Source of the DNA: JAVJSD01 sp040219575
GTDB lineage: Bacteria > Planctomycetota > Planctomycetia > Pirellulales > Pirellulaceae
Assembly (NCBI GenBank): GCA_040219575.1
Contig: JAVJSD010000107.1
Span: forward strand, 1 to 25,785
Direction of reading: 5' to 3'
DNA length: 25,785 nucleotides
Every line of letters begins with the position of its first letter. The first letter of the stretch is position 1. This document shows positions 7,606 to 15,934 of this stretch, piece by piece. A program made the translations under genes and the position numbers. The notes beneath the pieces are model-generated. The model did no database searches. It worked only from the letters and a program-made list of their open reading frames with translations, and had not been told where the DNA came from.

Positions 7606-8328
7606 ATGAGGCGGATACTTCGGTTGGATTGGGACATCATCGCAGGAATCGCTGCGGCCGTGCTGGCGATTGTGCTGCACCTGCTGCACGTCGTCGAGGT
7701 CGATGTCATTTTCACGGTCGTGTTGGTCCTGCTCGCAATGCTGCTGTTTCGGGATTTGCGGCGAGAAAGCCATGACGAACGGCTGAGTGAGGCTGTTGGG
7801 CAGGCCAAGAATACGCTTGAGGAGATCCAACTTTCCATTCGGCCGCCCGACGCCATTCTCGTCGGCCCACGTCACTTGCGTGCAGAGAGCCGACGATTCT
7901 CGGAGATGGCCCGAGGAGAAATGGTCTGGTTCAATGTCTGCTTTCTGATGTTCAAGACGCAGGACGTTTTCGATCTGATGCTCCGCCCTGCGATCGAGAA
8001 TCCGCTTGTCACGTCCATCCAGTTTGTTTCCAACGAGAATGAGAAATCGCTTTGGGAGCAACACATGCTGCCCAAGATCAAAGAATGCGATGGCGGCCAG
8101 AAGGTTCGTGAGCCTCGCTGGACGGCGCTGCCGGAAACGGTGTCCTTTATCCTGGCCGACGTGGAGCAGGACGGAAAAACGGAAGCCCTGTTGAGCTTTT
8201 GGGGCGAACCATTCATGGCTCGGACCACGGCTCAGCAGGTGCCTCGTTACATCTTTCGAGTTCAATCGCATTCCGATCTGGTGCCCCGATTGGTGGAACT
8301 CGAACGGCAGCACCGCATGGGCGGCTAA
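7606..8328 (+). CDS. Membrane-anchored protein of unknown function upstream of nitric oxide reductase
   Basis: 240 residues. Residues about 9-30 (IIAGIAAAVLAIVLHLL) and 31-48 (VDVIFTVVLVLLAMLLF) are two membrane helices with almost no loop, forming an N-terminal hairpin anchor. A charged helical stretch follows (RRESHDERLSEAVGQAKN). The cytoplasmic domain at about 80-235 has alternating strands and helices, including MVWFNVCFLMF, SIQFVSNENE, VSFILADVE and ALLSFWGEPF. It vaguely recalls phospholipase-D-like or TrmB-type sensor domains, but no HKD motif is present and I assign no family. The start is ATG 7606 with a weak GGAAGG upstream. The next gene begins 40 bases after the stop, so co-transcription with the reductase is likely. 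Confidence 0.7.
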   Translation: MRRILRLDWDIIAGIAAAVLAIVLHLLHVVEVDVIFTVVLVLLAMLLFRDLRRESHDERLSEAVGQAKNTLEEIQLSIRPPDAILVGPRHLRAESRRFSEMARGEMVWFNVCFLMFKTQDVFDLMLRPAIENPLVTSIQFVSNENEKSLWEQHMLPKIKECDGGQKVREPRWTALPETVSFILADVEQDGKTEALLSFWGEPFMARTTAQQVPRYIFRVQSHSDLVPRLVELERQHRMGG

Positions 8329-8368
8329 TGGGCGATCTACACTACGGGTAAAAGGAGCGAAGGAGACC

Positions 8369-10594
8369 ATGAAACGACTCTGGATCGCATTCACTCTGGT
8401 GATGGTGTTCTCCTTCCTGGTGCTGGGCTGGATCGGCACACGCATCTACCAGGAAATGCCCCCGCTTCCCGACCGAGTGGTGACGACCGAAGGCGATGTC
8501 GTGATCGATGCGGGCGAGATTCAAGCCGGACAGAACGTCTGGCAGTCGATGGGCGGCATGGAGGTCGGATCGGTTTGGGGACACGGTAGTTACGTTGCGC
8601 CCGATTGGACCGCTGACTGGCTCCATCGAGAAGCCACCTTCATTCTTGATCGTTGGGCCCACGACGACTTCGGCAACGACTACGCCGATCTGGATCGTGA
8701 ACAGCAGGCGCAACTCCAGGGGCGTCTGGAAGGGAGCGTGCGAACCAACACGTATGATCCCGAGACGAAGACGATCACGGTCGAACCGATCCGTGCCGAA
8801 GCCTTTCGAGCCAACCTGGCTCATTTCTCCGACGTATTCGCCAATGGTCGGGCTGAGTATGCGATCCCCAAGGGAGCGGTGACCGACTCCGACCGTTTGC
8901 GAAACTTGTCGGCCTTTTTCTTCTGGACTTCGTGGGCCGCCACGACCAACCGTCCCGACGACAAGATCACTTACACGCACAATTGGCCTTACGAGCCGCT
9001 GGTCGGCAACCGGCCCACGGGGGAAGCCGTCGTCTGGACGGGCGTCAGCATCATCATGCTGCTGGCGGGCATCTCGGCGATGGTCTGGTGGTACGCCGCC
9101 CGCAACGCCCAGGAGGAAGAATCGCCAGCGCCGGAAACCGATCCACTGGGAAGTTGGACCGCCACGCCGTCGCAGAAGGCGACCATCAAATACTTCTGGG
9201 TCGTCGCTGCGTTGATTCTTGTCCAGATGTTGTTGGGAGTCGTGACCGCCCACTACGGCGTGGAGGGTGATGGATTCTACGGTTTCCCATTGTCGGACTG
9301 GTTGCCGTACAGCGTGACCCGAACGTGGCACGTTCAGATGGGCCTGTTCTGGATCGCCACGGCGTGGCTGGCGGCGGGATTGTTTATCGGCCCACTGGTT
9401 AGCGAGTACGAACCAAAGGGGCAACGACTGGGCGTCAACATCCTGTTCTTGGCGCTGCTGGTGGTCGTCGTCGGTTCGCTCACCGGCCAATGGTTGAGCG
9501 TTCAGAACCAGATCCACGACGATACCGTTTCCTTCTACTTCGGCCACCAAGGCTACGAGTACGTGGATCTGGGGAGGGCCTGGCAGATCGCTTTGTTCGT
9601 CGGGCTCCTGCTCTGGTTGTTTCTGATGATTCGAGTGCTGCTTCCGGCTTTGCGAAAAACCGGCGAGCAGAAACAACTGGTCACGCTGCTTGCCGTGGCG
9701 ACGGCCGCCATCGCCTTGTTCTACGGCGCTGGCTTGGCTTGGGGCCAGCACACGCATCTCTCGATCGTCGAATACTGGCGCTGGTGGGTTGTTCACTTGT
9801 GGGTCGAGGGATTCTTCGAGGTCTTCGCCACCACGGTGATCGCCTTCTTCTTCATGCGGCTGGGACTGATTCGTCCCGGCGTGGCGGCGGCAGCGGCGCT
9901 CCTTTCGGCCACCATCTTCCTGTCGGGCGGAATTATCGGCACCTGCCACCACTTGTACTTCTCGGGGACGCCCACCGTGGCGCTGGCCTGGGGATCGGTG
10001 TTCAGCGCCTTGGAGGTCGTCCCGCTTGTGCTCGTCGGCTTCGATGCGATGGACGACCTGCGGCGGTCACGGACGACGAAGTGGGTGCAGCAGTACAAAT
10101 GGCCCATCTACTTCTTCGTGTCGGTTGCTTTCTGGAACATGATCGGGGCGGGGCTGTTCGGGTTCATGATCAATCCGCCGATCGCCCTCTACTACATGCA
10201 GGGCCTGAACACGACGCCCGTCCACGGCCATGCCGCCCTGTTCGGCGTCTACGGGATGCTCGGCATCGGCCTGATGCTGGTTTGCCTGCGAGCCTTGATC
10301 CCCGGCAGGCAGTGGCGAGATGGACTTTTGAAATTCTCGTTTTGGGCCTTGAACGGCGGGCTGATGGCGATGTGCGTGCTGAGCCTCTTGCCAGTCGGCC
10401 TGATGCAAACCTGGGCCTCCGTCGATCAGGGCTACTGGTACGCCCGCAGCGCGGAATTCATGCAGACGCCCGTGATGCAGACCCTGCGCTGGATGCGAGT
10501 TCCCGGCGACACGATTTTCTTTCTGGGAGCGGTGGCGCTGGTCGTCTTCGTGGCAGGCTTGAAGACGGGTCACTCGTTTCGGAAGGCGGAGTAA
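8369..10594 (+). CDS. norB: Quinol-dependent nitric oxide reductase (qNOR)
   Basis: This enzyme reduces two NO to N2O in the cytoplasmic membrane using quinol. The 741-residue product has the qNOR layout: an N-terminal helix (about 5-25), a periplasmic cytochrome-c-like but haem-free domain (about 35-220), then a 12-helix NorB core. All expected ligands are visible. Low-spin haem b is bound by His321 and His621, haem b3 by His619 (the HGH motif), and the non-haem metal by His476, His527 and His528 with Glu480 in HLWVE. The fused N-terminal domain separates it from cytochrome-dependent NorBC. The start is ATG 8369, with GGAG repeats at 8350-8365. No norD, norQ or regulator gene is nearby, which fits a detoxification role more than full denitrification; that role is inference. 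Confidence 0.96.
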   Translation: MKRLWIAFTLVMVFSFLVLGWIGTRIYQEMPPLPDRVVTTEGDVVIDAGEIQAGQNVWQSMGGMEVGSVWGHGSYVAPDWTADWLHREATFILDRWAHDDFGNDYADLDREQQAQLQGRLEGSVRTNTYDPETKTITVEPIRAEAFRANLAHFSDVFANGRAEYAIPKGAVTDSDRLRNLSAFFFWTSWAATTNRPDDKITYTHNWPYEPLVGNRPTGEAVVWTGVSIIMLLAGISAMVWWYAARNAQEEESPAPETDPLGSWTATPSQKATIKYFWVVAALILVQMLLGVVTAHYGVEGDGFYGFPLSDWLPYSVTRTWHVQMGLFWIATAWLAAGLFIGPLVSEYEPKGQRLGVNILFLALLVVVVGSLTGQWLSVQNQIHDDTVSFYFGHQGYEYVDLGRAWQIALFVGLLLWLFLMIRVLLPALRKTGEQKQLVTLLAVATAAIALFYGAGLAWGQHTHLSIVEYWRWWVVHLWVEGFFEVFATTVIAFFFMRLGLIRPGVAAAAALLSATIFLSGGIIGTCHHLYFSGTPTVALAWGSVFSALEVVPLVLVGFDAMDDLRRSRTTKWVQQYKWPIYFFVSVAFWNMIGAGLFGFMINPPIALYYMQGLNTTPVHGHAALFGVYGMLGIGLMLVCLRALIPGRQWRDGLLKFSFWALNGGLMAMCVLSLLPVGLMQTWASVDQGYWYARSAEFMQTPVMQTLRWMRVPGDTIFFLGAVALVVFVAGLKTGHSFRKAE

Positions 10595-10599
10595 TTCCG

Positions 10600-10800
10600 A
10601 TGACCGACTGCGATCTTGAGACGTCCGTCACCGACTGGCTGATTGATCATCCAGAAATCCTGCCGGTGCTCGAAGAACTCGGCATCGACTACTCCTGCGG
10701 CGGCAAGTCACTGGAATTCGCTTGCCAGGAGGTTGGCTTGAATGTGAATTCGGTGCTCTCGTCGCTTCGCCAAGCGATTGAAGTCGCCTCAAACCGCTGA
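10600..10800 (+). CDS. Stand-alone DUF542 (ScdA/RIC N-terminal domain) protein
   Basis: 66 residues, ATG at 10600, five bases after the qNOR stop, so it is almost certainly translated from the same message. The family pattern is clear: a helix SVTDWLIDHPEILPVLEELGI, then DYSCGGK with the conserved Cys-Gly-Gly, then a closing helix. In full-length RIC/YtfE/ScdA proteins this domain precedes a di-iron hemerythrin-like domain that repairs iron-sulfur clusters after nitrosative damage. Here only the N-terminal domain exists and the frame ends normally, so it is a naturally short version and not a visible truncation. Its exact role beside qNOR is unknown; handling of iron or NO-damaged metal centres is inference. 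Confidence 0.88.
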   Translation: MTDCDLETSVTDWLIDHPEILPVLEELGIDYSCGGKSLEFACQEVGLNVNSVLSSLRQAIEVASNR

Positions 10801-10817
10801 ATCAGTGAAAGGTTTAC

Positions 10818-11279
10818 ATGGACCACGCCGCTCTGATCGATGAGTACCTCGCAGGCCCGCAGCAATTGCGTAACGCCATCGCTGGAATGACCGACGAGCT
10901 AATCGACGCCGCTCCCGTTCCCGGCAAGTGGTCAACCAGGCAGGTCATCTGCCACATCGCCGACTTCGAGCCGGTGTACGCCGACCGCATAAAGCGAGCG
11001 CTGGCGGAAGAGGAACCGACGATTTTCGGCGGCGATCCCGACGCCTTTGCGGCACGCCTGGCCTACGACCAGCGAGACATCGAGTACGAGTTGCAGATGA
11101 TCGAGAGCGTGCGCAAGCACGTCGCAAGCATCCTGCGGACGCTCAAGCCGGGCGACTTCCAGCGGAGAGTCATGCACTCCGAGGCTGGCCCACTCACGCT
11201 GGAGCAACTGCTGGTGAACATCACCAAGCACATCCCGCACCATGTCGAGTTCATCAAGGAGAAGCGGGAGGCGCTGTGA
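10818..11279 (+). CDS. DinB-family protein
   Basis: 153 residues, ATG 10818, with AAAGG about six bases upstream and a 17-base gap after the DUF542 gene. It is a four-helix bundle with the typical DinB metal triad: His46 in the VICHIADFE helix, then His138 and His142 four residues apart in the TKHIPHHVEF helix. It also has the usual GKWSTRQ entry motif. DinB proteins are cytoplasmic, bind a divalent metal and include damage-inducible proteins and thiol transferases; the reaction here is unknown. It is probably the last gene of the NO-reductase transcript. It is a second DinB-fold gene beside the cluster, the other being the diverging gene ending at 6657. Confidence 0.85.
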   Translation: MDHAALIDEYLAGPQQLRNAIAGMTDELIDAAPVPGKWSTRQVICHIADFEPVYADRIKRALAEEEPTIFGGDPDAFAARLAYDQRDIEYELQMIESVRKHVASILRTLKPGDFQRRVMHSEAGPLTLEQLLVNITKHIPHHVEFIKEKREAL

Positions 11280-11624
11280 AATCTGAGCGTGGGGCCGTCG
11301 GTTCCCTGCACTCACGAAGCGATCTTGCCGTGAGAACGGTGAAGCCCTGGCGGGTGAGATTACGTTCGTACCGCAACTTGAAAGGAGTACGACCATGAAA
11401 CTCGCCGCAGAAAGTGAGTTGCGGCACATTGGCGAAAGCCGAGACAGGCGCTCATCGCGACGGCATGCCGACGATCGTCAACGAGATCGGCGTCGAGGGA
11501 TCGTGAGCCAACGTGCGAAAGTCGGCGTCTGAGCACGACGGTGGTCGCCACCTTCGCTCACGCTTGGGCATTCCTGTAGAATGCGCCGATCGACACTGAC
11601 GAACCTGCACGGAGGCTCCAGGAT
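11280..11624 (+). other. 345-base gap with a frameshifted small-ORF remnant
   Basis: AAAGGAG at 11381-11387 stands seven bases before ATG 11395, an excellent initiation site. The frame that follows quickly turns into low-complexity Arg-rich sequence. A second frame, shifted by a base or two, reads as protein-like sequence ending in MPTIVNEIGVEGS and a TGA near 11505. This looks like a short gene broken by a frameshift. No family is recognised. The remainder shows no gene. Confidence 0.35.
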
Positions 11625-13019
11625 ATGCGGCTTGCGGAAGATAGAATTAAGTTGGCGATCCTGCGCCCTGAGGAGCAGTTGCGGGTCCACGCCCTGGGCT
11701 ACTTCGTCGAGGCGCACAGCGAGGACGCCTCGCTGATGCCTCTGGTGATCAAGGCCGTCGAGCAGTACGGCCGGGAAGACGCCTTCCACCTCCTTCGTCG
11801 GGCTGACCACCTTTCCCAGACGGCCGAAACGATCGACTGGTTGATCGGTGAACTCGGGCGGGACTTCGACACCCAAGACTTGGTCTGGGATAACTACTGC
11901 TTTGCTGTCGCTCTGATTCTGCTGAATGCAGAACCCGCTTTGCTGATCGATCGGCAGGACGAGATCTTCGCCGCTCGTTGCTTCCCAAACAGACTGGCGC
12001 CGCTGCTGGAGCAGCGCCTCAAACTCCACACGATGAACTGGCGGTCGCTCTGGGGCAAGTTGGTCGAATTCTGTGAACAGTACCCCGACATAGACCAAAT
12101 GCCCCTGGTCGCCGTGCGTCGAGGCAACGAGTTTGTCGATGCCTTGGCTCGACGCCTTACTGCGCACCCAGAGGAGCGAGCAGAGTTCGACAGCGAGCAC
12201 GTTTCGCCGCAAGGCGACATCGAAGCAACGATTACAGCGTTCGAGGCACGGCTTGCCGGTTCCATTCGGGACGAGAAGCGTGCTGCCTGGTTGATTCGTT
12301 CGCTCCACAACGCTCCGACGCTGGCGTGCGATGAGGTTATCGGGGCGTTGGTCCGTATCGGCACCGACGAAATCGTGCAGCGGCTGGTTGAAGCGTATCC
12401 AGATGCGGACGTCCAGTTCCAGAGCTACGTGCCGGGCGTCCTCGCCCACATCCATTCGGACTTCGCCGCCGACGCCTGCATGAACCTGTTCGAGCAGGCG
12501 TACGACATGGAGACGGCGGCCAACCTGGCTCACGCATGCCTTGACCAATTCGACGACCGGGCCATTTCTCCCGTACACGAGCTCGTCCACGACATGATGG
12601 ACGAGGAGATCGACGTGGAGGTCGCCGACCTGTTCCACGTTCTCGTAATGACGTCGATGTTCACAGGCGTGGAGTTTCCTGGCTTCGACGAATGGAAGGA
12701 GGTGTCGGAGAAGGCCAATTGGGGAGCAGTTGAGCACCAGTCCATTCGCATTTCGGATGGGTTCTTCGACGAAACGAAGACACTGCAAAGTGTGATTATC
12801 GAGATCGCAAAGCAAGGCGGCTGGCAAAGTGCCGAGGAGATCGATGACGAGTACGACGAATTCGAGGACGAGGTTGTTGAGCAATCACCCTCGGCGAGAA
12901 CGATCACACGTGAGGCGCCAAGAGTCGGCCGCAATGATCCCTGTCCGTGTGGAAGTGGGAAGAAGTACAAGAAGTGCTGCCTGCATCGGACAAACGGCGG
13001 CCGAAGTTCGGTGCGGTAA
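11625..13019 (+). CDS. SEC-C zinc-motif protein with helical-repeat body
   Basis: 464 residues, ATG 11625 with GGAGG about nine bases upstream. Residues 1-400 are almost entirely helical, with HEAT-like alternation of hydrophobic and charged helices (for example GVLAHIHSDFAADACMNLFE). An acidic linker (EEIDDEYDEFEDEVVEQ) follows. The C-terminus from residue 435 is a textbook SEC-C motif, GRNDPCPCGSGKKYKKCC, with Cys440, Cys442, Cys451 and Cys452 binding zinc as in the SecA tail. SEC-C modules mediate protein or ribosome contacts. The partner here is unknown and it is not SecA. It stands apart from the NO cluster (345-base gap) and converges with the DUF1553 gene. Confidence 0.85.
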   Translation: MRLAEDRIKLAILRPEEQLRVHALGYFVEAHSEDASLMPLVIKAVEQYGREDAFHLLRRADHLSQTAETIDWLIGELGRDFDTQDLVWDNYCFAVALILLNAEPALLIDRQDEIFAARCFPNRLAPLLEQRLKLHTMNWRSLWGKLVEFCEQYPDIDQMPLVAVRRGNEFVDALARRLTAHPEERAEFDSEHVSPQGDIEATITAFEARLAGSIRDEKRAAWLIRSLHNAPTLACDEVIGALVRIGTDEIVQRLVEAYPDADVQFQSYVPGVLAHIHSDFAADACMNLFEQAYDMETAANLAHACLDQFDDRAISPVHELVHDMMDEEIDVEVADLFHVLVMTSMFTGVEFPGFDEWKEVSEKANWGAVEHQSIRISDGFFDETKTLQSVIIEIAKQGGWQSAEEIDDEYDEFEDEVVEQSPSARTITREAPRVGRNDPCPCGSGKKYKKCCLHRTNGGRSSVR

Positions 13020-13107
13020 GACCTCGTCAGGAGCGGCGCCGTGAAGCAAAAGAAACGCAAGCGAGCGAGACCGGTAATAGCGCCCATTTGCCGCCCTGGA
13101 CGTGGAA

Positions 13108-13129
13108 GCGGCGTTGAGCAAAACGCCGC
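13108..13129. terminator. Hairpin between convergent genes
   Basis: GCGGCGTT (13108-13115) pairs perfectly with AACGCCGC (13122-13129) around a six-base loop. It lies in the 189-base space between the SEC-C stop (13019) and the DUF1553 stop (13209) and could end transcription from both sides. No U-tract follows. Confidence 0.45.
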
Positions 13130-13208
13130 CTGAGATGACCGCGGAACGTCCCGCGTCGCGCGGCCCGTGGGCTGGCGGCGAAACGATCAGGGGCGTGCAG
13201 GCGCCGGT

Positions 13209-15764
13209 TCATTGTTTGGTCAGGGTTTCGTCGAGATTCAGCAGCAGTGTGCAGAGGGCGGTGTAGGCGGCGTGCTGCACGGCGTCGAGCGAGGGGTCGC
13301 GCGGCGATTCGCCGACGGCCAGCAGCTTTTCCGCCGCGTCCCTGTCGTCGGCGAACTGCTTGCGCAGCGTCGCCAGGCGCGACAGCAGGATCTTGCGCTC
13401 CGCGTCCGACGGCCGGCGGGCGACGAGCCGCAGAAAGATTTCGTCGATGCGGCGGGGGTCGTCTTTGGCGTCGCCGGTGAGCACGACTTCGGCCAGGGCC
13501 CGGGCCGCCTCGACGTAGGTGGTTTCGTTCAGCGTCACCAGGGCGTGCAGCGGCGTGTTGGTGCGGACCTGCTTCACCGTGCAGACCTGCCGACTGGCCG
13601 TGTCGAAGAACATCGTCGGGCCGACGATCCGCCGCCAGAAGGTGTACACGCTGCGGCGATACAGGCTCTCGCCGTGATCCTGCACGTACTTCTTCTTGCC
13701 AAAGGTGGCTTCCGCCCAGATGCCTTCCGGCTGGTACGGCTTGACCGCCTCGCCGCCGAGTTTGCCGCTCAGCAACCCACTCACCGCCAAGGCCTGATCG
13801 CGAAGCATCCAGGAAGGCAGACGGAAGCGGGGGCCGCGGGCGAGCAGGCGGTTGTCGGGATCGCGCTCCACCAACTGCGGTGAGACGCGCGACGACTGGC
13901 GGTACGCGGCGCTGGTTGTGATCAGTCGATGCAGCCGCTTCACATCCCAACCACTTTCGACGAACTCCGTCGCCAGCCAGTCGAGCAGCTCCGGATGCGA
14001 CGGCTTCTCGCCTTGCGAGCCAAAGTCCTCCACCGTCTTCACCAAGCCGACGCCGAACAGCGTCTGCCAGTACCGGTTGACCGTCACCCGGGCGGTGAGC
14101 GGATGCCGCGGATCGACCAACCACCGGGCCAGCGCCAACCGGTTCACGTCATCGTCCTCGGGCAGCGGCGGCAGGATGGCGGGCACGCCGGCGGTCACCT
14201 TGTCGGCCGGCTTGTTGTACGTTCCGCGCACGAGCATGAACGTCTCCCGCGGCTGCTCGCGCTCGTCCATCACCATCACCCGCGGCAGGCGGTCGCGATA
14301 GGCGTCGCGTTGGTCGATCGCCTGTTTCAGACGGGCGATCTTCGCCGCATACTCCGGCTCCTTTTCCTTGAGGCCCTTGTGCAGTTCGTCGAGCGCTCCG
14401 CTGCCGCGTTTGAGGGGAGGCTGCCGCAGCACGGCGACGAGTTTGCTGTCGAGTTCCTTGGCCTTGGGGGACTCGGCGACGGACTGGCCTTCGCTCGTCG
14501 CGAAGAATACCGACTCAAACGCCTCGAGTTCGCCCGCCCGCCGCGCGATCTGTTGCGCGAATTCGTCCAGCCGCGCTTCGTCCGCGGCCGACGTCACGCT
14601 CACCGCCGGCGCGATCTGTCCGCTGCGCCCACCGCCGCCGCGTCCCTCTTCCGACGTGTTGTTGAAGAAGGCGTACAGCTGGTAATACTCGCGCTGCGTG
14701 AACGGATCGTACTTGTGATCGTGGCAGCGGCAGCAGCCGATGGTCACGCCGAGCCAGATGGCGCCGGTCGTTTCGGTGCGGTCCATCACGTTCTCGACGC
14801 GCGTCTCCTCGGGAATGCGGCCCCCTTCGCCGTTGAACATGTGGTTGCGATTGAAGCCGGAGGCGATCAGGCGGCTCAGCGACTTACGGTCGAGGTCTTC
14901 CGCCGACTTGTCGCCGGAGGAAAACGGCGTCAGCAGGTCGCCGGCCAGTTGCTCGATCGTGAACTGATCGAAGGGCATGTTCTGATTCATGGCGTCGATC
15001 ACCCAATCGCGCCAGGGCCACATCGTGCGTTCGGGATCGCCCTGGTAGCCGTTGGTGTCGGCGTAGCGGGCGGCGTCGAGCCAATCCCACACCATCCGCT
15101 CGCCGTAGCGGGGCGAAGCGAGCAACCGATCGACCAGTCGTTCGTAGGCGTCGGGGGAATCGTCGGCCAGAAAGGCGTCGACCTCTCGCGGCGTCGGGGG
15201 CAGGCCGGTGAGATCGAGCGTCACACGGCGAACGAGCGTCTCGCGCGAGGCCTCGGGCGACGGCGTCAGTTTCTCCTGCTCAAGCCGCGCCAGCAGGAAG
15301 CGGTCGATCGGATTGCGGCTCCATGACGCATCCTGAACTTCTGGCAAACGAGGACGCATAGGCGTGACGAACGCCCAGTGCTCCTCCCATTGCGCGCCGG
15401 ATTCGACCCATTGCTTCAGCTTTGCGATCTGCTGCGGCGTGAGTTTGCGGTTCGAGTCGGGCGGCGGCATGCGCTCCAGTTCGTCGTCGCTGGTGAGGCG
15501 GCGGATGAGTTCGCTCTGCTCGCTCTTGCCGGGCACGACCACCCCCGGCTGGTCTCCGCCCAGTACGCCCTGCTTCACGTCCAGCCGCAAGTCGGCCTGC
15601 CGCGTCTCTTCATCGGGGCCGTGGCAGTGAAAGCAATTGTCGGAAAGGACCGAGCGGACGTCGCGGTTGAAGTCGATCGGGGCCGGCTGGTCCGCCGCGC
15701 GCAACGACGACGCGAAACATGTCAAAGCGACGACGAATAGGGACGGCGACGTCCGAAATGGCAT
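13209..15764 (-). CDS. Secreted planctomycete PSCyt1-DUF1549-DUF1553 protein
   Basis: 851 residues with an N-terminal signal peptide (FVVALTCFASSLRA, cleavage near residue 23). The PSCyt1 c-type haem domain covers about 30-115 with CFHCH (Cys44, Cys47, His48). DUF1549 covers about 150-360 (NPIDRFLLARL, LTGLPPTPREVDAF, the DAARYADTNGYQ segment, and a second CxxCH-like CCRCHDHKYDP). A coiled-coil-rich middle part follows, then DUF1553 at about 560-830 (NRYWQTLFGVGLVKT, EDFGSQGEKPSHPELLDWLA). These proteins are a planctomycete hallmark. They are exported, presumably carry haem, and are often tied to degradation of complex polysaccharides, though no reaction is proven. A DUF1501 gene usually follows; here none does. 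The start is ATG 15764. Confidence 0.95.
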   Translation of the reverse strand: MPFRTSPSLFVVALTCFASSLRAADQPAPIDFNRDVRSVLSDNCFHCHGPDEETRQADLRLDVKQGVLGGDQPGVVVPGKSEQSELIRRLTSDDELERMPPPDSNRKLTPQQIAKLKQWVESGAQWEEHWAFVTPMRPRLPEVQDASWSRNPIDRFLLARLEQEKLTPSPEASRETLVRRVTLDLTGLPPTPREVDAFLADDSPDAYERLVDRLLASPRYGERMVWDWLDAARYADTNGYQGDPERTMWPWRDWVIDAMNQNMPFDQFTIEQLAGDLLTPFSSGDKSAEDLDRKSLSRLIASGFNRNHMFNGEGGRIPEETRVENVMDRTETTGAIWLGVTIGCCRCHDHKYDPFTQREYYQLYAFFNNTSEEGRGGGGRSGQIAPAVSVTSAADEARLDEFAQQIARRAGELEAFESVFFATSEGQSVAESPKAKELDSKLVAVLRQPPLKRGSGALDELHKGLKEKEPEYAAKIARLKQAIDQRDAYRDRLPRVMVMDEREQPRETFMLVRGTYNKPADKVTAGVPAILPPLPEDDDVNRLALARWLVDPRHPLTARVTVNRYWQTLFGVGLVKTVEDFGSQGEKPSHPELLDWLATEFVESGWDVKRLHRLITTSAAYRQSSRVSPQLVERDPDNRLLARGPRFRLPSWMLRDQALAVSGLLSGKLGGEAVKPYQPEGIWAEATFGKKKYVQDHGESLYRRSVYTFWRRIVGPTMFFDTASRQVCTVKQVRTNTPLHALVTLNETTYVEAARALAEVVLTGDAKDDPRRIDEIFLRLVARRPSDAERKILLSRLATLRKQFADDRDAAEKLLAVGESPRDPSLDAVQHAAYTALCTLLLNLDETLTKQ

Positions 15765-15813
15765 AACGCGGCTCTCGGGCGGTGGGAGGGGCGACGGACC
15801 GGAGGGCGATTTT

Positions 15814-15887
15814 CAGGTGGGCGTTCATTATATCACACCTGCTCGGGCAAATTGAATGCGCGGCCGCTTTCGCGTAATCTGGTGTGA
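15814..15887 (-). promoter_or_regulatory. Extended -10 promoter with overlapping inverted repeats
   Basis: On the minus strand TGATATAAT (15827-15835) is a perfect extended -10 element, 63 bases before the DUF1553-protein start. No good -35 is seen, as is common for extended -10 promoters. TCACACC at 15833-15839 overlaps it and is repeated inverted as GGTGTGA at 15881-15887. CAGGTG (15814-15819) and CACCTG (15836-15841) form another inverted pair. These could be operator sites acting on both divergent genes; that is inference. Confidence 0.5.
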
Positions 15888-15934
15888 CCTGAATTCGCCT
15901 TCCCGCCTCCTTCCCCCCAAGCACGGCATCCTCG

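Noticed and set aside
8342..9952. Minus-strand ORF of 536 residues
   Set aside because: Antisense shadow of qNOR, whose ligands are all in place on the plus strand.
13929..15326. Plus-strand ORF of 465 residues
   Set aside because: Antisense shadow of the PSCyt1/DUF1549/DUF1553 gene; Arg/His/Leu-rich with no family motif.
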